DNA from: Liolophura sinensis | Taxonomy: Eukaryota > Mollusca > Polyplacophora > Chitonida > Chitonidae | Length of the DNA stretch: 64,000 nt | Direction: 5' to 3' | Assembly (NCBI RefSeq): GCF_032854445.1 | Contig: NC_088300.1 | Location: 29,741,608-29,805,607 of the forward strand | Shown: one piece after another, positions 1 through 13,400 of the stretch | Layout of the letters: every line of letters starts with the position of its first letter | Position numbering within the stretch: position 1 is the first letter of the stretch | Made by a program: the position numbers and the translations under genes | The notes under the pieces: model-generated | The model's input: only the letters and a program-made list of their open reading frames with translations | Database searches by the model: none | Told to the model about the DNA's origin: nothing

Positions 1-174
1 GCATTCTATGTATTGTACCCTGGATGAACCATTAATGCTACATGCACAGCTAGAGAAAGCCGGTGCAAAAAGACAGGAAAATGGAATCAAATGTGACCAC
101 TAACACATGTAGGACTAGTTTTAATTAGTGATGTCCACTGACTGGGAGGATACAAATAGGCCCTGGTCTCTGAC

Positions 175-365
175 ATATACATCTAACTATCCAGAGCAGT
201 TTTCTGGTACCCCAATTCCTCAACCTTTTCGCATATAAAAGAGAAACTTTCAGTAAAATTTATGCACATTTTTAATCTGATTTTGGAAACAAAATTACAT
301 TGGTTGGATTGGCCAGTGTCAAGGCTTCACAAAAAGTATAATTTTATCAGTCAACCCAGAAAAAT
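175..365 (+). repeat. Interspersed repeat, family 3
   Basis: A block from CAATTCCTCAACCTTTTCGC through ATGCACATTTTTAATCTGATT to TTTTATCAGTCAACCCAG recurs in reverse complement at 16365-16515 and in part at 11560-11675. No ORF or tRNA-like part is seen. Confidence 0.6.
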
Positions 366-1102
366 GCCTTCAAAATATGAAAAAATGTGAAAAGGTTAAA
401 GAATTACAGTAACAACTGGACAATGTTCAAAAGGTAACTGGATAATATAATGGATAACACAGAGTAGGAACTCTATATTCACCACTGAAGTCTTTGTACG
501 CTTAAATGAAACCAACAACTGAGCACTGATCAGCATTAAGTGAAAATTCAAAAATATGAACTTGTTCATATACACAATTATTCAAACTGTTTTAGATGTC
601 AGACTTAGATATTTAAAAAAAAACACATCATTTCATGAATATTAGGCATCCTTGAAGAAAATTTCAGCATCACTGATGAAATATTATTAAAACAGTGACC
701 TACTCAAGTGCAAACCACTGCTGTTTTAATATTGTTCACCTTGCATGCTAACACTTTAACAAAGGTGTCTTAATATCCATTAAATGTCTTAAGTCAAACA
801 TCAAAGTCTTGCCTTTTGGATAAGTTTGATTTCAATAGGGTTATCACATTTTTTCTTTGTGGCCAATCTAATACAGATATATACGTCCTCTTATGCGAAG
901 CTTTCCGAGTGTCACGGTTCTTAATGAGAACTCATTTATTTATTTAGTTATGCATTCAGCTGAAAATTGCAAAATTTATCTATCAGGATTGTGGTGTATG
1001 CTAGGGTGCTGAAGTTTACATGCAGTGAATGAACAAGTCTCTTGAGCCACAGTTCAGAGATCAGATTTCATCTTATTTGCCAATTGATAATCTGAGTGAA
1101 AA

Positions 1103-1220
1103 CATGTATGTATGAATGCTTGGGTTTTGATGTCAAACTTAGAAATTCCTGTGACGATGAGGATTCATTAGGTCTGTGTACATATAGTGTCGTCTTGTAG
1201 CAGGGCAAGTCCATGCCCTG
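1103..1220 (-). mobile_element. SINE family 2, short tail fragment
   Basis: The text from ATGCTTGGGTTTTGATGTC to GGCAAGTCCATGCCCTG matches the tail and start of the body of family 2. Confidence 0.6.
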
Positions 1221-4200
1221 AATAAACAGAAAGTTGTTTTGTTGCGGTTGGAAAAAATGAACTTGAAATGTTATAAATACATACACACAAAAAGAAAAAA
1301 AAAAGAAAAACAAAAACAATCAATGTTTTGGCTTCAGGTATTTGTAAAATACATCCAGCGGCCTTGTCACCAGTAAGTTTTGACACTAATTGCATAGCAG
1401 CATCTAACAGAGCTAAGTAAGCTAGGTGGCCTATCTGTAATTATCCACTGGTCAGCAGCTTGACAAGGGACTGTCCAGCGCAACAAGACATAAAAAAAAA
1501 AAAAAATCCACTGTGCATAGCATAAGTTACAGTAAAGTAACAGAAAAATGCAAGTTACACATATTCAAGTGTTGATGAGGCAGGATCTGATCAATGATGT
1601 AGACAGATATAGCACTGAACTGACAGTTAACTGAATAAGGTTTTTTTTTTTTCCCCCCATAAACATTTCAACAGGTATAATATGGTATGCACAAACATCT
1701 CTACCACACATGGACATATTTACCCTCATGAATAAATATCGCCTCAAATACTGCCATGATAACCAATGCAAACAGCACACAAATATTCCAAACAGCATTA
1801 TACATGTACATATGATCCAAACAGCATGAGTTATTCAAACAGCGCATAAAATATGATCTTATTTACAACTGACAAACGGGAAGTGCAAATCTCTTGTTAC
1901 AAGGCTGTATGAAAAATTACTACACAATTTTATGCTACTGCTATATTAATTTATACTAAAACATTCAGTATTTAAAATGCTGTAGGCAAGTTCCAGTATT
2001 ACAAATGGAAAAAGTCTTTTCCAACAAGGTGTGTTCAGAGCGCATAAAAATTACTCAAAACTTTCTTTGTCCTCACATACAAGTATTTATTACTCATTTC
2101 AATGTATCAAACAAGATGTTTTCACATAACAGCTATGCACCAGTATTTGACTAGTGTTGTAAAGATTTTTGACAGGTATCCTTAGGTCTACATTTTGAAC
2201 AAGATGTAGGACCCGCTGAATATGAAGTCATTCGGTAAACGTAAGATTTCGAAGAGCTTTAATAAAGATTTATTAACTTCTAAAGACTTGAACATACCCC
2301 TGGGTTTACTGGCTGTTACATGAATCAGGGGATGTGTAATAAACATTATACAGGTGTAACTGTTCCAGGGGCAACAAAGGGAAATAATTCATCGCTGATC
2401 AAAACATGTGGAAGACACTGAAAACAACGAACACTCTGAACTTTGGTAAAGAATGGTGGCCTTCATATAATATTTCATAAAGCATGCAGAAAGTAACACA
2501 GAGGGACAGGCAACGTTTATAGTGCATAAGGAAATAGGCAGATTTTTAACAAAGAATCAAACAAGGCCTAAAAAAAAGTGTCTTTAGTATAGTTGCAGTG
2601 TACAGGCCTAGTGTTCAGAAATGGGCTACACATTTTTCCAGCATTCTCAATTCAGTTAATTCTCACAAATAAGGACATTGTTAGAGCTTGACTAATTTTG
2701 CATAAAAAGGCAGATAGATATACTTGTATAAATAATATTGAACACTTATTTATTTACACCCAGCAAGAGGTTCCATAACATTTGATTTCAAAGAAGACAC
2801 AATTTTGTATTTTAAACACACGACAAAAAGTATCTTCTGTATTACAATTATTGCAAAGTTTCGGTCAAGAAAAGATTTTAAAAAGAATGTTTCCACCAGA
2901 CAATACATCGGTGTGCTATTTCAGGTCACATTTGGGTGATAAAATGGAAGTCCAGGAAAAGTGTAGATAAACTGAAAACATTGAATATTGAGCATGTTGG
3001 AAAAGCTCATTTTTTCTCTGAATTTTAACTTTTCTCTTCTGACTGTTTTTATCAAGTCTTTGGATGAGGCTTTCCTACAAATCTACACCAAAGACAGGCT
3101 TCATATAATCTCTGACAAAGAAATTGAGAGTAATTTTGTGGACAAAGCAATTGATCATCGTTATTCTCTCATCAAAGGTAAAAGAGAAGAAGAACACATG
3201 CACAGTACTTAATGGTCAAGATAAGCTTACTGTGTCATTCACATGTATTTTAGCCTTAATCTTAGATCTGTATGTTGCATTATGAGAACATTTCAGTGGT
3301 TAAGTATTCTTGGACTGAAATGAACATATGTAGAAATACTGTACTCCAAAATGGAGAGTTCGAAGACCAAATTTTAACTGACACTGGTAATATATCTACA
3401 AAAAAAATAATAACGATAAAAAAAGAATTCAAGTCAATTAACATATAAATGCAGAATAATAACATATATACACCCTCATATACACATTGACTAATCCTTT
3501 ACCAATGTCAAAAATCAAAAGAATGACAGTGACCATGGAAGGAATTTTCTTTCACTTTGCACTTTCAATCCTATATTACACAATTCTTTAAAAAAAAAAA
3601 GAAAAAAAACAACAACCAAACCTGAACACAGACTTACATAAAACAGATATAAATAGCCCCGGGACTCCATCACAGAATGAGGCATGGCGGGATTGGAAAT
3701 CTGAGGGCATTGAAATTAAAAAATAGAGGCCACGGGTAATTATCATAGTCCAGGTTGGATACATATGTACAAATGGTTTTCCAATTGTTTTAGTCAATAA
3801 TAGTATAGAAGTGTAAATTTGTTACCATGTGGAAGCAAGCTGAAAATATACAATAACTGCATAAAAGTGATACTCCTTTCTATAGTGTGATCACAAGGCC
3901 TCAGCATACAGACAAACACAAGGTACAATGATCGTGCAAGAGGCCTAACTGTCACTTTCCGATCAAACAATATAGCACTGTTTTGTATTTACCTCAAGAA
4001 GCAACAGTCATAATGAAGACAATATACAATACTTACAAAGGACAGTGCCAAAGCATATCATTATTATCATCATTATTAATTAACACGTTCATCATCATCG
4101 TCATCATCATTTAAAATTAATTCAATATTTGTATAGCACGTTTGCATGAAAGTTAGCACTGCTGACATACACACATCGCCAGCAATGATATTAACCGAGA

Positions 4201-4482
4201 CAAAAGGCTATGAGTCAGTTTGGATCCTTGGTACTGTAAACTCTATAATGTCAATCCTTACCCAGGTATTATAACAATACAATGACATTCAACAAACATA
4301 TATTCAACTCGTAAGCCAGCCAAGGAGCTTGGTGTCGACCAGACACTCTGTTGTTCTTGTTGGTATTTATGGTGAAGCACAATGTGCTGCTATGTCGTCA
4401 TCTCTGATTAGCATACAGGGTGGACACGGAGACTACAATCGATGGCACCACAATCATTTGAGCGGTTAGCGGCTTGGTCTCA

Positions 4483-7400
4483 TCAGAAGGTGTTCTCATG
4501 CCCAGCTAATACATACAGGTTGGAATTGGCCGTGGGGTCCTCTGTGGGTCGACTCTCCAAAACTATTACCCTGTGCGGACAAGAACACAAAAACCTCATC
4601 ATGTGTGAACTGAAAAGGGACATGTGGTATCATAGTCAATCTTATTTTCCTTCTGTAAATATATCCGTAATATTAACTCATTGTTGCCGAATGCCATACT
4701 CCGGCCTTTCACTTTCACTTGTACAACGGCAGTCAGTTTTATAGATAGTTTTATAAAAGGAAACCAAGGGGTAGACCACCAATCTTTTGCAAGTTACAAC
4801 ACTTTCCCACATGACAAACATACACGAACACCATATCTGGTGGGACAAGTGGTCTTCAGCTAAGCAGTGTAAATGGCCACACCAATTTGTTTGAAAAGTT
4901 GATCACATGATGCAAACTGACAGGAATAATAAAAGATGTTAACATGGCCATTCCAAAGTGAGCATATGATACAGCTTAAAAACAAACAGGAAAACAACGT
5001 GGCATATAACTGTTGAGCTAATACTTCACTTCCTTACCTGTCCGACCCTAACATTCGAAATATTCTTGACCTGTCACAAATTTCCTGCGTGACCTAAAGA
5101 TGAAAGAAAAGGCAAAAATGTTCCAGGATTTTTTGGACAGAACACTTAGAGAACCACTAATCCAGTTCTAAATTATCTGCCTTCAATTAAAATCATGGGT
5201 TAAATTGTAAGGATTGAAATAATCTGGATTTCTTTGAAGTATTCAAGAACATATGTGAACTATCGTTAGAATATCGCATGAAAGTGAGGGTGAAAAATTG
5301 TTTCACATGAATGCATCTTTGCCTAATTTTTCTTAAGAATATGTTCTCCAATGCAAGAAATTAGACTGTCAATAAGAAATCTTCACAAATAAAAAAACAG
5401 GCAGTGTAGTACAAATCTCTACAGAAACTTGCTAATTAAGCTTTATTTATTTATTTATTTGATTGGTGATTTACGCCGTACTCAAAAATATTTCACTTAT
5501 ACGAGGGCGGCCAGCATTATGGTGGAAGGAAACCGGGCAGAGCCTGGGGAAAACCCATGACCATCTGCAGGTTGCTGGCAAACCTTCCCACGTATGGCTA
5601 ATCAAGATTTAAACATCCCCTAAAAGCATATATGTAATGGCCTCTACAGAGTGATCTACTCCTTTTTTTCATTATGGACCAACAATTTATTCTAGATAAA
5701 GCAGAAAACCTGTTTTCAAAACAGAAGCTTCACAGGCAATCGTCTGAGGAAATTCAATTAACAGCTTACTGCGGAACAGTACATATCTTACTTCATTGGC
5801 TTTAAAACTCCTTCCTTGCATTCCATGTTTGTGAAACGCCAACACACTGTCTTGTAAACACACTGAAAAAGAGAAGTTAAATGATAGTCATACAAAACAT
5901 TTAAGCCTCACATGGACTTCTGGTAATGTATACACAATACGATTCAACATTCTGAACATGTAGGGTGCTTGATTTACACATCTGAGTTTTTGGGTTGACT
6001 GTCTCACTTTGGTTTTTAAGAGTATGAAGTAGAGATTATATAGGGCTCTAAGAGATGCTATGGATGATCAAAATAATTTGACATAAGCACAAAAATCACT
6101 TGGCTTAGTTCAAGAGGACAAAATCAGAAATCGAATAAATTTTCATTTTTGATAGTTTTTACTTATAAGATACCAATCAGATTCATGCTTAGATGAAACT
6201 GGGATGCCCAAAAGTAAACTCCTGACAAACCTCTCGGCTTAAATCTCTAGTGCAAACTGTGTGAGCCCAATTCAAGCATGGAAACCAAAATAACTTATAT
6301 CCCCATTTGAATATATATTTGTCTCACTGAGTGTTTCATACTAGTATCATAACTGATGTTATTACACGATTTGAAGAGAAACTATACTGATGCTTGATCT
6401 GCAATGAATGTTTGAGTAACACCTTACCTAGAGACTCCACAGGGAAGTCAAAATGGAGCTCTGCAGCCTGCCGTCTACTGGATTTCAACTTGCCGCTCAT
6501 ATTCACAACTTTGAGGTACTCTGTAAAACAAACAATTCATTGCCCAAGCTGGTACAAGAGGCACGCCACAAGAAAAATAAGATTGTTAAAAAATCCATGA
6601 GCACTACTGTCTTTTTCGTCTGCCATTCTAATTTCAAACTCTGTATACCTTAAACCAAATTGTTCATTTAAGCCCTGTTTGTATATTTTAACATGCTCAT
6701 TAAATACTTCTCCAAAGGCTGTTTAGCTGGTAAAATTGAGAGTTGCACAAATCTAGACAATAAAACTAAACTTTGTATTTCACGCACATGACTGAGAATC
6801 CAGGTCATTACTTACGCTCATAGCAGACTAGAATAGAATCTTTCTCCAACTGTGTTGTGTTGCTCACTGGTAAATGTTCACCTGAGAAGGTCAAAACAAA
6901 CCAAATAAATTAATAACTAAATAAATCAATGTGAAATTAGAGCAATCAATATACCTGCAAAGAAACAAAATCTAAATTCAGTCTGCATCCCAAAACCAGT
7001 CAGAATGAAACAGAGAGGATTGGTGTGCATGAACATCAAGTGTAAAACTGTGTTGTCAGCCATAGTGAAACCTGATGTTTACCATAGTTGTCTTCACATT
7101 ATACTGTGTGAGCTGAAGGCATGGGTAACTTTTCTTGAGATGCAAAAATATGAAGTGTGCTTGTTGAAGGGAACAGTCTGAATGGAAGCACAATGAAGTG
7201 CAATCCTTGGGGCAAAGGACAAGAATCTAGTTGAAGTGGAGGTGATTCATGGAACATATGATACAACTAATTACATATGACTGGCCAACTTGCAATAATA
7301 CTATTTCTCATTGGTTAAATTGAGTTTCTGATTGACAGGTCAGAAGCCACTGTCATAATATATGGGCTTACACAAAAATATTTTTATAATGAAATACAGA

Positions 7401-10400
7401 CTTTGTTTACCTTCGAAAGTCTCTGTAAACCAACTGGAGCAAGAGTTAAGGTTGATTATATCAAACTTCACATGGTTCCGGTCATGACTAAAACAGAAAC
7501 AGAATTAAGTGAGAAATAACAATGAGGTTATAATCTACAGATATTACAGATTATGTTTATGGACATGAAGTAGTCAGTGTTAATGACAAAATCAGTATCA
7601 ACGGGGACAGTATTCCTTCAATCCTTAAAAAAGGAGCGTTTAGGTGAAAATCTCAAAAGTTTAGTATGCAATGAATGGGGACCTGTCAAACACAGGTCAG
7701 CAGGACCCTGACGTTTTTTTATTGAAATCAGATTTTCCTTTCCACCAACTTCATCATGCCGAGATCATATTCAACACAGTATGATGTTACAATAGAAACT
7801 CATACATAGTAGCATTGTGGATGCTGCACTATCATCTTTTTTATTTTACCTATCAACTGCTCAAGGCCCTGCTTCATACTAGCGCCACCTTACTGGATTA
7901 AAAAATATGCCATCTTCTCACATCAAACTACAAAATTCCTGAAGCTAATTGTTCTAAAATGTAGCTTTAAGCATTCCTATATTTACAATGCAAAGCAAAA
8001 CACACTGAATACTTGTTGGCTTCCTCTCTGGGCATACGTGGGAAAGTTGAACAACCTATGGATGGTCATGGGTTTCCCCCTGACTTCCTCCCACCACATT
8101 CCTAGAGTACGTCATATAAGTGAAATATTTTTAAGTTCGATGAAAAACTCCAATCGAATAAATAATTACCCTACATGGCCTCAAATTTCGCCCACAAAAG
8201 TGCATTTTTAGGGGCAAATAAATGTAACATAATATTATTTTTGGTGCTGAAACTTACAATTTCCAGTAGAGCATCATCCGATGTTCCAAGCAAACCTCAA
8301 AACAAATATCCAAATAGAACTAGAACTCTCAGAAATCAGGAAAAATGGACAAATTAGTCATGGATGAAATTCATAGTTACTTGGGGTAAACCCATTGAGT
8401 ACAACTCACCCTTTCCTGACACCCAAACACAGCATAGGGTATTCCAACTCTGGTGTTATAAACATCTCAAACACATTCAGTGGAGAAGGCATGTTTTCAT
8501 AGTCAAACGTCTGCAGGGAATAAAACACACTTCATCTACACTCAGAAAGAGTAACAAAGAATAAAGCTAAAAAAGCTAATCGACCTTTGCATTTCAAAAC
8601 GTAAGCTCTAGTCTGTTTAAGACATAATGGGACCATGACCATGATGCATTCTCATGATCACATTATCTGTCATTTATTTTCAAATTTATAAAAAAAAAAA
8701 AATTGTTCTGAAACCTGTAAAAATTGAGCTATGTACAGCATCTTACTGATTAATATGCAACCAGTTTTCTGATATACATGTAGGTAGATTGAGCTAAAAT
8801 TGTTTTATTGTCAGTGTCAGCAAATGTTCACCAGTGCATTATCTCATATACTATGTATAATGGTATTTCGTAATGGTAAAGGGCCTGATAGTCACAGAGA
8901 GCCAGCAGTTAAAGGATACATGAAAAGGTGCGATAACAGGAATGGTTCTAATGATAATGATATGCACAAAAACGAAAAGGGAAATAAAAAAATTCATTTT
9001 CGAGGCATATTTTATAACCCCTCTATTTTATGCATATTTTTGTCAATATTTGGAAATAACATTATCAATGAACATACCAACAATGCGCGATCAGCTTACC
9101 AGTCCCCCAATGAGCACCTTCCCCACCCCCCCACAGCAACAAAGTTGTTTTCATAGCTATCCCTGTTGACATCAAAGCAGCAGACTACTTAATTTCCCTA
9201 ATGACAAATGGGCCTTACGAAAACTATACTTTAAAGCCATTTTTATGCCCATGAAGAAAGATAAGAAAGTTATATGTTGTTATATGTCAGGCATGGGACA
9301 TATTCTGTATTAAGAAATAAAAACCAAGCCTTTTCATCCTTTAAACCATCTGGGTTAGCAAGGCCCTCTTTGGTCCAAGTCCACAAATGTGATCATCGAC
9401 ATACCTTTAGCAGCATGAATTTGTTGAGTGGTTCATACCACTGCATGAGTATGACTCCAGTAGCCAGAGCCCCACACAAGTACTTGTATCCATTATAAGG
9501 GTTCCGCCCCACACAACACCGCATACAGCCCTTTGTGTCCGGAACCTTCACAGTAGGGGCAAATTTCCTGAGACACAAACAAAATTGGTCAGAACTTTAA
9601 ACTGCGAATATTGACATCATGGCTACAAAGAGACTATGACTTGGGTGTAAATTGTTAACTATACAAATCAAAATAAATATAAAATATGTTTCAGACTCTT
9701 AAACTTGAAGGTTACCAGGTCCACCAGAACACAAATCTATCTTTGTCTTTTTTCACTAACTCAACTCTTTCAATGCTAGTAAATTTAACATTCTAATGTC
9801 TCATTTTCAGATGAGGAAATTCATTTGCTTTGAATGCTCAAACTTAAAAAATGCCATATTTTGATCAATTTTTCAGTCAGTATTTTGTCATATACATGAC
9901 TTAGGAGTTAAGACTGATTTTGTGCTAAGCGAAAGTCTCCATTGTGACCGTTGTAAGCCCTTGACAGCTGATCGCGTCAAAACAATATATGCTATGTCTT
10001 ACCTTGGAACCAGCTTTTCGGGTATTCTGTTCATGGGCAAGGAAAACCTGTTTGTCTTTTGAGTGTGTAATATAAACAGGTCATGTCTGTACAGGTGGGG
10101 TGTTTTCCCTAAGGAGAAGGAGGAACACACAAGGTTATGAAAAATACACTCATATTTTTAAACTTTGTCCACAAATGCCTATCAATACATTTTACATGTG
10201 AATTCATTGCCAATTTCATTTATTTATTTAATCCTTGTTTAATGCCATAATGTGTTGTACCTTAATACAACATAAGCGCAGCTGATCACTTATTTACAGC
10301 AAGTAAAAGAGATAAAAATGTACTGTCCAAGGTTGGGAATGAACCTGCACCTCATGCGTCCTAGTGACTGAATGATAAACCTTAAGGTTTTGCAAAAACA

Positions 10401-13400
10401 GCCTTAGAGCTAACTCTTGTCTTGGTGTCAAAATATACACTATGTTAAAACAGCCAATGGTTGAGGAACCATTAATCATACATAAAATTTCTGAACCATA
10501 AGACACAGTACACATGCTTTCTGATACATAATAAGAAGCTGATTGAAGAATTCACCTGATATTGACATTAGCACATCCTTAATCACATACATCCATGTGC
10601 ATCTACGGGGTTGAAGCTGTGAAATGAAGACAGATCTTTATTTACATACCAACATTTATAGACAAAATATCATCTAGCACTACTTACATGTATATTAAGA
10701 AATTTGTTAGAGTAGTTAATTTGCTCTCAGACACCTAATAGTTAAAGTTTTCCTTTCAGATAGCTTCAAACATCAAGACTAAAGCATAAACATATCAGAG
10801 TTATGGATAAATAAATGTAAGTAAAACAATGACAACTCACCAGCTCTAGTGAGGCTTCGTGGATTTCATTCAGATTAAGAGTGTACAGACCCTCATTGGC
10901 ACCTATCAGGATATACTGATCTGCAAGAGTGGAGAAGTTCCACATCAGCTGATGCCAATAAAACTCAACATGTCCCATGACAAAAATTTACTTACTTAAA
11001 AAGCCGAATTCATAATGTTAATACTATCCTAGAAAATGCATAGGAATCTCACATGCTACACTGTCATACTAGATCTTCTATTTACAATTCTGCCACATAT
11101 TTTTCAAGAGAACAATATTCAGCTTGATCTATTTCCAAAAAGTTAAAAAACTGAACACACTTAAGCTTATATAGATATAATCTCAATTGCTGAGAAGCAA
11201 ATCAAACAAACATAATAGGTTCAAACTTACTCTGGGTGTGAATATGAAACAAAAAGCTGATAAGTAGCAAGACAGAGATATGAATGTACTTACCTCTTGT
11301 ATCTTCTTTCACCCAGCTAGCTGTACAGTTTATATGCAAAGGACAGCCATTGAAAACCTTGGAGAAACAGGCTCCCATCTAAAAAAGCAAAACAAGTGGA
11401 TCAAACGTGGTTAAACCATTATTTCAGCGGTACAAGTGACACACTAACCTCACCGATTTAATTTAAAAACTTTACCTTTGTTACAATGAGACTGAACTTG
11501 ATTTTCATATCCATAGTGCAGCAATCTACTATCTGAGCTATAGGGGGAAGTTTTCCCTAGCCACTGCTACATGTGCCCTAATTCCTCAACCTTTTCTCAC
11601 ACGAAAGAGCAACTGAACTGATTTTGGAAAAAAAACCACTTTGGTTGGGTTGGCCTGTTTCATGCAAAACAATGGAATCAGTTGTGTAAGTGAGTTAACG
11701 CCTTTGGTTTTGGTGTTAAAGCTAGATGATCACCCAGTCATCTGTAAGCCAAGATTGGTTATTATCTACATGTAGCTGGATCACAGAAACAGAAGGAGGT
11801 AACTGACTTGAAAGGTATAATACAAACATTAATAATCATTAACATGCTCTATTCACCGTGTGCACAAGTTAAACAATTGGGCAAAGTCTATGGAAACGCT
11901 TCTGTGAAGTCATATAATTCTCATTGCCTGAAAAACTATGGAAACACAGCATACGGTTACTCATGGAAACACAGCATGAGGTTACTCACATGTACTTTGG
12001 GAGTTGGAGGGAGGCCATTACTTAGGGCACGCTGAAAAAGAGGATCCTGCATGTAACAGGTAAACATGTAGATACATTAGTTTGGCATTTTTTCTACAAC
12101 TGTGTTTGTACCCACGACTTTGAAATGTTCTGCTCTGATGGCCAAAACTTACTGTTAAGCTTCAGATGAATTGTGATTGATTGAGTGATAAACTTTATTT
12201 AGAGAGGTCTGATAATCAGTCAACAAGCAGCTGATCTTCCCTGAGGCCCTTTGATTCACACATCTACTCACTCACTTGAGAAAGAAAGGAAAAATAAATA
12301 TATAGCATATAAGACTATCTTTACAAAATGGTTATAGCTGAATCACAAGATCATTATAGTTATCAAGGGGTGGATACATATTTACCAACTTACAAAGGCT
12401 GTATCTTTGTCTTTGCGCTTGGGTGGAATTGCAGGCGGGTTTCTATTGGTATTTTGAGACTCATCCGAGCTGTGTCTGACATCGCCGTTCTGCTGTTTGG
12501 ATTGTTTAGGGGGTAGTGCTGGTGGCCTCTGTAGTGTACCCTCATCCATATCTGTGGGTAACTGTGTGCCTGGAGTCAGGGTTTTCAGATAATCCACCAG
12601 GCCATTGACATCAGGACCTTCATCCACCTCTAGGGGTTCATTGTTATTGGCAGCGTCCCTCTCATCTACTCCACTGTCCGAGCCAGGTGGCTGTTAACAC
12701 AGAACAACATTGACATAATGTTAGAGTGTCAGTTCTGCCATCTTTTCCTAACTTATTGCAGAAAGTGCAGTACAACCAACGACATCTGTGTGCCATTCAA
12801 GTGGAAAACAACGTCAGTATTAGTGTCTAGATAAAACCACTGCTCAAATATTAATACTTTCTCAATTTTCCCAGCCGAGAACATAATTCGTAAGAAATAT
12901 GGCAAACTTTACCACGTTGTGCACTTGCACACCATACTTGTGGAAAACAAATGGTCTTTTGCGAATGTAAGCTGCTGAGACCGCACGAATCCCTACACAT
13001 TTGTCATCACTAGCAAAATCACTAAAACTGGACTGGTTGTTCGCGGTCACATGCACCAATCTGAGACTACAGCAAAGTCTACACCCTGAACAGACGTTTC
13101 ATATTGGAATAATAATAGATTGCTAAAAGCGTGCTAATGGAATCTAGTAGCAGTGAGAACACTTGATCCTGGTTGGCGCTATACTTTTAAGCGTTTGCTG
13201 AATACAGCACTATGAAAACCATAAGGAAATAAACTTTCACACGTAAAATAAATAAAAAATAATAAAACTTTAAAAAAATTCATAAAAATACATAAATTCC
13301 TTGATTTCGAGGTGTGTAATAACTCTGTCAAACAAAAATGAAGGCCTAATTTTAAATAAGTTTCCATTCTGAAAAATGGCGAAAAAATTAGGACCGTGCA

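Larger units (their letters stand above)
1..4482 (-). other. Probable MAP4K3 3' UTR and downstream flank
   Basis: No convincing coding sequence was found here. Reading away from the MAP4K3 stop, the first AATAAA signals on the minus strand are near 2749-2754, 2269-2274 and 2086-2091, which would imply a 3' UTR of roughly 1.7-2.4 kb. Where the transcript really ends cannot be decided. The stretch also holds two interspersed repeats (listed separately) and a short CAT/CGT microsatellite near 4066-4111. Confidence 0.4.
4483..11378 (-). other. MAP4K3: MAP4K3 citron homology (CNH) domain exons 21-32
   Basis: Exons 21-32 encode residues 541-888, the CNH beta-propeller that in this family serves regulatory protein-protein contacts. 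Recognisable stretches are [121 protein letters not shown] and [14 protein letters not shown]. Every block has a clear counterpart, in the same order, in vertebrate MAP4K3, and none is truncated. The terminal exon carries the TGA at 4483-4485. Confidence 0.93.
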